64,000 nt of DNA from Halichondria panicea (lineage: Eukaryota > Porifera > Demospongiae > Suberitida > Halichondriidae): positions 3,339,803 through 3,403,802 of the forward strand of contig NC_087380.1 in assembly GCF_963675165.1 (NCBI RefSeq), in the 5' to 3' direction. The notes beneath the pieces were generated by a model. It saw only the letters and a list, made by a program, of their open reading frames with translations. It was not told the DNA's origin and made no database searches. Made by a program: the position numbers and the translations under genes. Below, in pieces: positions 12,226 through 22,546 of this stretch. How positions within the stretch are numbered: the stretch's first letter is position 1; every line of letters starts with the position of its first letter.

Positions 12226-12744
12226 CATCGCGGGTGCTGATGCCTCGGTGGAGGTGTCAAAGCTACATAACATAAAGCTACTATAGCTATACACACATTA
12301 TATATCATGATGCATTAATTTTGCTGCAGAAACTCAAGGAGTGGGTAATGATCAACTATGATTGTTGTCAAAAATGATCGATGCCAAAAGTCCAAGTCTA
12401 AAATGAATGGCTGCACCAGCAGAGCCTTGCAGCTCATTTTTCACTTTTGCAGTTACCAACAGCTAGCGTTCTAGTGCAGAGCTAAGTTACTAAGTAGAGT
12501 AGCACTGCAACACTCCATGGACAAGTTTTGCTATGCACTTTTATTCCAATTAAGTAAGCAAAACTAGGCATAACTCGAGAATGAAGTTGCAAATCCACGA
12601 ATTAAAATCCAAGAAAACATGACTTAAAGCCTATAGAAACTCTTACTTGAACTTCATTGATCCTTGAGCAGCTGTAGCAGTCTACACAGACACACAAACA
12701 AACACACTAGCGTATACCTCGCTTGCGCATGCGCACCGAAGCAT
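12226..12744 (+). mobile_element. MITE family A, copy 1
   Basis: Begins GGGTGCTGATGCCTCGGTGG and ends with TGCGCATGCGCACCGAAGCA; the outer ends are inverted copies of TGCCTCGGTG with GAGGT further in. About 520 bp, non-coding. It lies 3' of the Death-domain gene. Confidence 0.7.
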
Positions 12745-12882
12745 GTAAACATCCAGCTCAACACAGCTACAGAGAGTGCGATACGGGTATATATCAAGTC
12801 AACATCTTGAATTTGGGCTTAAAAGGAATCTATGACTCACAATAGCACAATTTGCTACGTTGTACATGTAACTGCATGAACA

Positions 12883-15800
12883 TCAAAACACGCCGAATGC
12901 TGTATAGTTAGTACATGTACTACTTCGTACAATATTGCCTAGGAAGCTGACGAGCTTAACTATTATGCCATATTGTGTGAACTCACTTGTATGCTTGACA
13001 CAGGCCTTGTGAATGCTACGAATTGCCTCCCCGTCTTCATTCTTTGCAGCAATTGCCACTAATCGACCGTAAGTAGCTGTTGAATTAGATGGATTGTCGA
13101 AATCAATACTTCTCCTTTTCCACTTCTTTAGAGCAGCGTAAAATTTCCCTGGAACACTAAAGAATGTCTGGGGATTCTGATCGATATCCTCAATCTCAGC
13201 ATCACTGAGGCCTAGCCTGTGCTTGTAATTGCCATAGCCAGCAATTTCGGTAGACAACTGGAGAAGAGCTTCATCCGAGCAATGTTGACTCAACTGAGCT
13301 GCAGTCGCTGTCGTCTCATGATGATGAACTGCATAGATAAAAATAAAAGTGCTGATGCCTCAGTGGAGGTGCCAAAGTTACATAACATAAAGCTATATAC
13401 ATGTACTTAGTTTTGTACACACATTATAATTATCAAGCCGGATGAACATTTATTGCATTAATTAATTTTTGCTGCAGGCAGAATCCAGAATCATGCACGG
13501 GGAAACTTAAGGAGTGGGTAATGATCAACCATGATTGTTGTTAAAAACCAGTCTAAAAGTGATGGCTGCATCAGCAGAGCCTTGCAGCTTTCTTCTCTCC
13601 AACACTCGGTGAACAAGTTTTTCTACGCACTCTTCTGAAAAGGCTGCAATGGCATTCCAAGTAAGCAACTCGAGAACGAAGCATTATTTTGAAAATCCAC
13701 GAATTAAATCCATGACTAGAAGTCTATAAAAACTCTTCTTGCACTTCATTGATCCTTGAGCAACTGTAGCAGTCTACACAGACACGCAGACAAACACACT
13801 ACCGTATACCTCGCTTGCGTATGCACACCGAGGCATAATTATATGGACTGACAACGCACATACATTGTACATGTGCACGATTGTAACTGTGAAATGATCA
13901 CAAATTGAACAATACCTGACTCAGTGGGGACTCCATCAGTAACTTCATGTAGTTGAGTCGCTGTGAGGACATAACAGTCACATGAGACACACTTACACAA
14001 TGCAACGGTCAAGGCTATACCTAAACAACCTCTTTTAGACCAAGGACTGAGGTAGGCTATATAGATTGTACATTTAGTGCTAACATTCGTAAGTGCTCCC
14101 TAATAAACTTCACACTGGTACGTGGGTTTGTATAAGCTAAATTGTGAGAAGTATAGGATATACCACATCTACGAGGAGGATATGCACCTATATATCCTCT
14201 GCTACCGTGGTTACTCCGAGGGGTGTGTAACCATGGTAGCGGAGGATTATACAGAGTGCATATCCTCCGAGTAGGTGTGATATATCTGACTTATGCCACG
14301 TGACCGCAGCACTATATAGAAGGACCTCCTCCAGCAACAATTCAATCCATGGATGCATAATTATACTGCAAGAGCAGGACTATGCTGGATTTTGCAGTCA
14401 AGAGCTATAGCAGCATGAAAAACAACCTAGAACACTCTGCATGCCTGGGCTGTATGTTATTACCTGAGGCGCGTGTGGGCGGCCACGGGTATAGTAGTAC
14501 TTTGGTTTGTTTGACTGTTTGTTTATGATATGTGAGCCTACTCACCTGGATGCCATAGCACTGCGTTTACAGCATGGATAGCCTCCATACAACAAGTAAA
14601 AGTGACAGATTTCGATGTTAAAGCTTCGTTGTCGTATAAAAGCGAGCAAAACCTAAGAAGCTTGAACTTGCATGTGGCAGCTAGCTAACTACACGCGGTC
14701 TTTATTCGAGACAGACTACGTATTTACAGCTGAAGTGATCTCGTACCAGGAACAATGGGAAAGGGTCCCTAAAGTAGAAAGCTAGAATTGTGACTGGTTG
14801 TTGTCTCAGCTGACTCGACTCTGGATCCTAGCACCAAGACTCCAGGAGCCATACTTCTCTAAGACTCGACCAGACTTCTTTGAGTGCATGTCTCATGTAC
14901 CACGACAACTCTGTTTCATCATGCCTACGTTTCATCATGCCTCGATCCAGTCTGGTTTAGTTTTATTGTTTCTGACTTGTTGTGCTAGACAGTCAGTCAT
15001 ACGATACATACTACATGCACTGCATTATATCACTCCTCTGGTTTCATGTCACCAGCCGAGGGTTTGCACTTTAGTGCTCTAGTTTTTCTATGTATCATAC
15101 AGCTGTTGACCAATGAGATAAATTAGTGGTGACGTAAGTATAGTATAAGTATAAGTTTAAGTTGTTATTGTGAGGCAGACACAACATCGGAATGTACATG
15201 TAAAAAGCACTGAGCATTATGGGAGCCAAAAACACAAACTAAAAAAATCTGTCTCCAGTAAAACAAACCTCGGCCCACATAGACAGTATACCGTATAGCG
15301 GGTATATTTCGAGGGTATAAATTTTCGCGGAAATGCCTTTAAGAATGGTTTTCGCCGTTTTAATTTTCGTGGAATAACGCTTTTTTGCAGCAATGCATGC
15401 ATGCAATATTAAATTTGCGGTTATAAATTTTCGCGGTTCATGCCTAATCAGTGAAAACCACGAACATTTATACCCTTGAAATATACCCACTATACGGTAA
15501 GTTCGTGAGGTTAGATAACTCACTTGTTTCCTTTTTGTAGAGCGCTGTGTAGACAGTGAGGACCACTATCCCAGCAGCTTGATCCTTTACCTCACACCGG
15601 TAGTGACCAAAGTCTTTCTCACTCACACTTTGGAAGCTGAGAGCGTTGGGGCGATCATCAGTTGTCTTGATCTGACGTCTGGAGCCCTCTTTGGTCCAGT
15701 AGAAGGAGAAACCGTCCTCAGCAAACTGTAGTACCTCTAATTCCGTGCTGCTTCCTAGAGACACGTGCTGTATGTGTAAGAAACCTTTTAAAGCAGACAA

Positions 15801-18800
15801 GCTTGCCTTCGATCTGATTCACATTAATTTTACTTCTATACGTAGATATAGTTTAGTGGTACGATTTTATTTGCACACAACAGAATGCACAGCACATTCA
15901 TTTTGGCTACATGTACATGCATACACACAGTAAACTGAGGTAAATTTACTTGGCCCCTTTTCCATACATGTATCTTTTCGCCCAATAAAAAGAACACACA
16001 CTTATTTACGAAAACTCAACAAGACGAGAATGACAATTTTCACTTGCCTTCCCCAACCACACTTGTTGTCCTTCACTGAGGCTGACAGGACTTCTACCAC
16101 ACAGGAAGTGAATCTTTCGGCCTTGAACAAGGGTGCAAAGGCTGTTAAGACTCTTGCTTGCTGCATGTTTGGGGCATGAGCATTGGAATGCAATACTGAG
16201 AATCAATTTTGGAAATAAGATATTGAGCAAGTATAGGATTGCTGACAGAGTGTGGGAGCAAAGATCGTGAAGGGAGAAATCGCTCTGTTCTGGATTGCGT
16301 TCAACTCGTATCTCGTAGCTTCTATCGTGAGAGAGCAGTGTCACTTTGTGTACATAGTCAACATAAAAGGAGACAGCGTTTCTCTTTACATGATCTTCCA
16401 CTAATTCCCACGTCAATCCGAGAATTTCATGAGGGCCTTGGGAAACTAGTCGAGTGATCAGCCCACAGAAAACTCCTGTTGGTACGTAACCAAAGCTGAA
16501 TGTGATATGGAGTGGTTCTGGGTTGTTGGCATCTGGAGGTGGGTTGGTCAGCTTGTCTTGCGGAGCACAATCCAAAATAGCTGGCATCAGGTAGGTGGTT
16601 CGTTCACCATCTTCATCTTTGTGTGTGATCTCAGAGAGAAGGTTAAGGTACTTGAGAAGCTTCACAAGCGGCTGGGACGGTATCAGAAACTTGTTTTCTA
16701 TATTCTTTGTAACTTGAACATCCAATTGGCAATGCCGCTCGATGGCCTGCAGTGAAAATTGACCTCTCCTGATCAATTCGGCTCGCTCACATTCAGTATC
16801 GTAGCCTCCACCATGAACACTATGCATAGAAATGATTATCAGTTGGCTTATGCTATCGAAGATCACTTGAGGTAAACAGATGACGTGACGTTTGAGAAGC
16901 CAGCGTGGATCGTCATCGTTGGGAACATTCGTATAATACAGGATTGAGCCTATACAATGAAGGTAGAGGAGACATATTTTGGTTTCATCTTCATTCATCT
17001 CCAGCCTTTTGCCAATTTCAATACAATCCTCTACTGTGGCAATTTGATATTCCTTTCGAAGAATAATTCCTAGTACAAGCCAATTCTTTGATATTGGAAG
17101 AGAGGTTTTGCCGAAGCGAGAGTAGAATATTTTATTCATTAAGCCACGTAATGGAGAAATTTCAGTGTTCTCTGTGCCTTTATCATTATCGAGTGGAAAA
17201 AAGGACATCCTGTCAGAAGAGCAATTTGCATCTTTATCGGAAGTGTCATCAGGTTCATTTTGCTTGGGAAAAACTAAAATTTGTTCAAAAGTTTTGGTGA
17301 TTGGCTTCAATGCTGTGTTTATTTCTGCCATTTTTTCTCTGGTCAACCTTTCTTTTTCTGGGCCGTCTGTTGAATCTCTGCCAAGCTTATCCTTGTGGGT
17401 TCCTATTAGGGCTGCCACTGGAGGCGCTGTGAAGAAAGCATCAAATTTTTCCTTCAACTTAGTATTTTTTAAGAGAGGCTTTGACATTTCTGACATGTGA
17501 CGCACACTAGCAATTGATGAGAGGATTTGAGAGACTGCGGTTTTCACTGTGTGCATCGATTTATAAGGAGTGATGACTTTGCCGTCTCGACTAAATGGAA
17601 TATCGTAGGGCTTGTCAAGTTCCTTGCTCAGATCTAAGAACACTAGATACATGGCCGGGCCGTTGCTCAGAGCTGGTAGCATTTCTAAGAAGCCTGGCTG
17701 ACCTCCGACATCGTTGATGTTTAGCAAGGTGTTGCCAAGACATTTGGTCATTTGAGAGTAGTTTCCGCTCTTTATCAGTTTCCCCAGCCGAAGAATGATT
17801 TGTGCCAGTTTGTTTTGATGGTCTACAGCAGCTTTATCCTCCGAGTCAGCAGGTGTAGCTTGTTGTACAGTTTGTGTGTTGACTTTGTGAGGTACCCTTT
17901 CTTCATGTCGGCTGATGGGTGTGATGTCTTTTTCACCAGAAGGTGATACCAATATTTGACCACTTGTCATTTCATCCTTGGGTAGATCTAAATCATCGAG
18001 AGTCACATTGCCACATAGATAGCCAAAAATCATCTTGGCTTCTTCATCGACATCCTTGGAAGATATCCACTCATCTTCATTAATCAATGCCATGACCTGG
18101 ATACAGTTAGCTAGTAGAGTGCTGGGATGTTTGGCCTTGTCTCCAGCTGATCGAATGTTTTCGTACACCTGCAGTAGACGATTAAGTGTAGTCGTTTTCC
18201 CAACGTGAGGCGGACCAACAAGAAAGAGCTTCAAAGTGCACATATCGATTGTTTCTTTATCGACCATTAGAGTCATGAGTCTATCGAGGTATCGCCGCTG
18301 CCATTTGATAACTGCAGGGGGAACACCATTTACGTTTAACGCGATTAACACTAACATGCAAAATGAAAGCACCACGGGTGCTGATGCCTCGGCTACATAA
18401 CATAGGGCTACTAGCAGCTATTGCTATACCAATTAAGAGTTCATTAAGAACTCTTGCTAATACACACATGATTATTATGATGAACGTTTGCTCAATGAGT
18501 GGGAAATGATCGACTGATCGTGATTGTTGCTAAAAAGGATGCCAAAGGTACAAGGTCTAAAATTAATGGCTGCTGCATCACTCTTGCAGCTACCAATAGC
18601 TAGCGGTCTACATACTACTAAATAGAGTTGCAACACTCCATGGATAAGTTTTGCTACGTACTCTTTTGAAAAGGCTGCAATGGCATTCCAAGTACATGTA
18701 AGTGCAAAACTAGGAATAACTCGAGAGCGAACCATTATTTTGCAAACCCACAAATTAAAATCCAAGAAAACATGACTAGAAGTTTATATTTTACTTGCAG

Positions 18801-21800
18801 TTCATTGATCCTTGAGCAGCTGTAGCAGTCTACACAGACACAAATACACTATCGTATATACCACGCTTGCGCATGCGCACCGAGGTATTATTAATACTAA
18901 TCACTGTATTGTTAGTAAACACGCAAATTCTACACGCAAACTTATTTCCAACTTACCAACATCCTATATACCCCTTGCTATTTACCTTCATCAAGTTGTG
19001 TCCTGAGGTTGGCAGCAAGGTCGCTGTGACCTTTGTCACGTAGGAGCTGTTGTATTTGTTCGAATTTTAGTAGACGCAGGGCGGGGGGAACTTTGATTTT
19101 GTTGTCGAGGAGCAACTTTTTTAGAGCATCAGAGTCTTCATCAGTCAATGCAGTGCCTGCAACATAACGATGTTGGATGCATAATTACATATACTATATG
19201 TACATGTAATTTGGCACACTTAGGCTATTGATATAACGTCATACGTAATTGCAGTATAATACTAGAAAATAGAATCAGCATCTCGAAGAGGAATTAAGGG
19301 AGTTGCCTGGAACCGTTAGGAACTGTGTATATACACATGGGTAATGCAGGCACCTAGCATGATCATTGTTGTGCTATATATAATAGAGTCTCCTACCAGT
19401 TGTTTCTGGCTGTTCATTGCCAGCACTGGATGTCCGTTGACCGGAGAGAGAGCCAGAGGTCACTGGAGGAGGAATGAGAAAGTTACATGTGACAGTTGCA
19501 ATTAATAATAGTAAGTCACCTTTTCGATTTTTGGTTGGGGGTGGTGATCTATTCTCCTCACTCCTGGAGTCACTTTCTCCAGTCATAGCAGCTGTATACG
19601 GAGAGTAGCTGTGTTGAACCAGACTGTGTATACTCATAATCGTAGTGCGCTTACATTCTTGAGGTAGAGACTTGAGGTAGTCAGCAATTTCAGTAAAACC
19701 CTCCATTGTAGCAAGGTCAAGAGGAGTGTCCCCCTCATCGTCAGTTGCACCTGAACAAGAGTGAGTGTAGAAACAAAGCTGAGGGGTGTGTTTTACTCAC
19801 CGATATCACAGTTGACCTTCTCTACCAAGTATTGCACCACATCTTTGTGTCCTCTGTAGCATGCAAAGTGGAGAGGGGTCCTGGACCAGTTATCATCTTC
19901 CCTCACATCTGCACATTACAGACGTGCGTAATTATACAAGAAAATGACAAGTATACTATCAACTGAGGAAGGCTATTTTGGTAAGACATCTGTGTGTACA
20001 ATAAAATTAAGTGGGCATGCAGAATAGCCGTCATAGTACAATGTCAATTCTCAATTTAATAGCATTGTTGTCAGATAATTGATATTATGCACGGTCGTGT
20101 CCTGTTGTGCTGTTAGCTGATTAGACGTAATTAATGGCCCGGTTTTGCTAGTACCATTGAATTATACACACTCGAGCAGATAGGAATAATCGTAATATCT
20201 TGAGTAGTTAACATCTTGCAGCTACCAATAGCTAGCGTTCTAGTGCAGACAGATCTAGAAGGTAGCAAATTAAGGGTGCTCAAGCACCCTTTGGAGAATT
20301 ATCTGTGTGTCTCACTCATTGACTGATTGAAGGCTGAAGTCACTCCTAGCCTTGGTACTTGCTGAGTATAGCTGTCCTACAGAGCTAACTACTAAGCAGA
20401 ATATAATTTTATAGCTACTTAACACTCTATGGACTACACACTATTCTGAAATAGCTGCAATATGGCATTCCAAGTATCGAGAACAAGGCATTATTTTGCA
20501 AACAAAACACAACTTAGAAACCTATAAAAGCTCTATTTGCACTTCATTGATCATTAAACAGCTATAGCAGTCTACACAGACACATACCACACTATACCGT
20601 ATATACTTCGCTTGCGCATGCACAAAAGAGGCATAATGGCATAATGGCATAATGAGAACCATCTAGATTAGCTATAGTAAGGACAATAACCAAATAAGGG
20701 CATTAGCACCAAACCAGGACGTGATCATACACACAGTACACTAACACATAATATTATGCCATACATCATTTACCACTAACGAGGCTAAAGGTTGTTACAC
20801 TTCCTATAACACTCTGAAATCACCACAGGTACAATATACTGTATATTTGATCAGAGGCCGCTCTTATAATCATAAAGGTCGCATTCAAATAATAGCCTCT
20901 CTACAGCCCATCTTCAGTGCAATAGAAGCCGCTCTTAAATAGTAGCCTCAGTGAACTTTGAAGCTATGTCTCTGCATGTGGCAGCCAATTGATACTGGTA
21001 TCTACGACAAACTAAAGGTTATTGAAATAGCTGGGGCTAATAAACGCCTCTCTTGAACAGTGGCCTCTCTCGAATTGTAGCCTCCTCTGCCAGCAAATAA
21101 AACATTTAGTAACCGCGGCAGGTATATACGGTACATGTACATTATGACACTCACTCTTGGGATCAACCTTGTCTTGCTCAACCAGTTTCTTCACCACGTC
21201 CAGCTTGCCACACCGACATGCTGCACACAGTAGTTTGGCGTTGTTGTCCTCATCACTACCACAGCCACGACTCATCAGGTAAAGGGCAACATCCATACAG
21301 CCTTCATACAGATATACCAGAGCTATGTCCAACGGTGATTGTCCCTTATCATTCCTCACATCTGTACATTATACAGACATGCAGATTTCGTGTAAACTAA
21401 ACTCATTTCGCGGATAGAGATTCAAATGACCACACCCCTACAGTAGAGAGGTTTCAATACTGTTTTCGTTGAACTAAATTTTCAAGGTTCAAGGTCAATC
21501 CACAAAAATTTAGTGCCTAATCAGATACACAGAATATGATTTAAAAATACATGTGTACAGAGACCTTAATCAGTAAAGCTCACCAACATCCATCTTCAGC
21601 TCCTCCACCAGATACTTTACCAAGTCTTTACTTCCTTCCACACAAGCATAGTGAAGAGGAGTCATGTTATATTTATCCCTCACACCTGTTGTGGAACAGA
21701 GTTCAGCTATCACACAGAAAATATTATTGTCGAAATTATTGATTCAGATATGGAGGAACAATAATGTACACAAATAATTATAAAGACAACATTGTACTTA

Positions 21801-22260
21801 CCAGTGCTACATCCGACTTCTCGAATCAAGTAATCCACTATCTTTAAATGACCTCCCCAACATGCATAGTGAAGTGGAGTAATGTTATCCTTCCCACCAC
21901 CTTTATCAGTATGAGCTCTATGGGTAACAAGCGTCTTCACAATCTCAAGGTAGCCCTTACTACAAGCTCTGTGTAAAGGAGGCTCCCTCTTCCTCTCCTC
22001 ACTCCAGTAGAGCTGGTGGTTAGGGTCCGCCCCCTGTCCCAACAGGGACGTCACTTTGATGATATCACGATATGCTACAGCATCCCATAATTCCTTGGCT
22101 AGCTTCTTTTGAGCACTATAATTATGAGTACAACATGGGTGGGGGTCAGTCGAGTCCGATGATATATAAAAGTATAGATCTACAACTGAATACACCACAA
22201 GCAAGCATGCACTGTATATAATTCTTACTCTAGCTCAGAGTCTTGTTGACTTGTGTCCAT
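12883..22260 (-). CDS. Ankyrin-Roc-COR-Ig-Death protein (kinase-less ROCO family), about 1,359 residues
   Basis: Fourteen exons: 22260-22229, 22115-21802, 21685-21584, 21361-21155, 19908-19801, 19750-19655, 19591-19520, 19462-19397, 19156-18986, 18311-16048, 15767-15524, 13960-13916, 13328-12987 and 12899-12883. Phases agree throughout. Ankyrin repeats (TPLHYACWGGHLKIVDYL and similar) fill residues about 20-286 in mostly phase-1 exons. A low-complexity linker follows. Roc GTPase and COR domains occupy one 2.26-kb exon (390-1144): G1 GPPHVGKT, G3 DVGGQPG, G4 GTHKDKLG. An Ig-like domain (1145-1225; FSFYWTKEG, YRCEV) and a Death domain (about 1241-1354) end the protein. The plan resembles DAPK1 without its kinase, plus Ig. 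The exon 10 donor is GC (AAG|GCAAGT). Likely an intracellular GTP-switched scaffold in death or immune signalling; partners unknown. Confidence 0.85.
13346..13837 (+). mobile_element. MITE family A, copy 2
   Basis: Starts GTGCTGATGCCTCAGTGGAG and ends CACACCGAGGCATAATT, with internal blocks shared with the other family A copies. Its left edge lies about 17 bp from the splice acceptor of the Death-domain exon, which begins at 13328 on the minus strand. Confidence 0.75.
14160..14285. repeat. Fold-back palindrome
   Basis: The arms GAGGATATGCAC / GTGCATATCCTCC and TCCTCTGCTACCGTGGTTAC / GTAACCATGGTAGCGGAGGA pair almost perfectly around a short centre. It sits in an intron of the Roc-COR gene and would form a stable hairpin or a minimal MITE. 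Confidence 0.75.
14460..15081 (+). mobile_element. Helitron-like non-autonomous element, copy 1
   Basis: Starts TTACCTGAGGCGCGTG and ends with the hairpin GCACTTTAGTGC followed by TCTAG, then T. The same start and end recur at 60705-62168. No terminal inverted repeat is seen; the hairpin plus CTAG before T is the pattern of Helitron 3' ends. Small ORFs inside are not conserved. Confidence 0.6.
15289..15499. mobile_element. MITE with TACCGTATAGCGGG ends
   Basis: About 210 bp. The left arm TACCGTATAGCGGGTATATT and the right arm AATATACCCACTATACGGTA are inverted copies, and the internal flanks (TAAATTTTCGCGG) are also inverted. It lies next to the donor of the Ig-domain exon (15523). Confidence 0.8.
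18366..18890 (+). mobile_element. MITE family A, copy 3
   Basis: Starts AAGCACCACGGGTGCTGATG and ends GCGCATGCGCACCGAGGTA. It lies about 55 bp from the acceptor of the Roc-COR exon and accounts for the intronic part of the long open frame that extends past that acceptor. Confidence 0.75.
20214..20637 (+). mobile_element. MITE family A, copy 4, truncated
   Basis: Shares the internal TTGCAGCTACCAATAGCTAG block and the right end GCTTGCGCATGCACAAAAGA with family A, but the left end is missing or rearranged. It lies in the long intron between ankyrin exons 4 and 5. Confidence 0.6.
20830..21132. mobile_element. Degenerate TACYGTATAT-ended element
   Basis: Left TACTGTATATTTGATCAG and right (reverse complement) TACCGTATATACCTGCCG are imperfect inverted ends around repeated AGGCCGCTCTTA-like and GCCTCTCT-like blocks. 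Non-coding, intronic. Confidence 0.4.
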
Positions 22261-22546
22261 GTGTACGTGTGAAAGAGGAAGTACAGTACCAGTCCATGCA
22301 GTGACAGTGCAAGTGCTAGATCTAGTCAGTAAAGTTGAATGATCGAGTCTCAACACGGAGTTTGACCATACTGTTAGCCTGCAATCAGTGACGGCTTGCG
22401 AGTCTAACAGGTGCATGTGACTTCAAATGAATAATTATATCATACTACCCGAAAATACGCCCCCCTCGTATTTAAGCCCCCCCCAATCAGAGCAGGAAAA
22501 AAGTTTATGGCTCAGGAATGTAACCATTATAACAATAAAGAGAAAA

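Noticed and set aside
12900-12986. In-frame read-through of the Death-domain exon to the stop at 12883
   Set aside because: An 87-nt intron with GTGAGT donor and TATACAG acceptor fits better, although both forms keep the same stop.
18312-18375. N-terminal extension of the Roc-COR open frame
   Set aside because: A CTGCAG acceptor at 18312-18317 gives the phase needed from the upstream exon, and the extension runs into a MITE.
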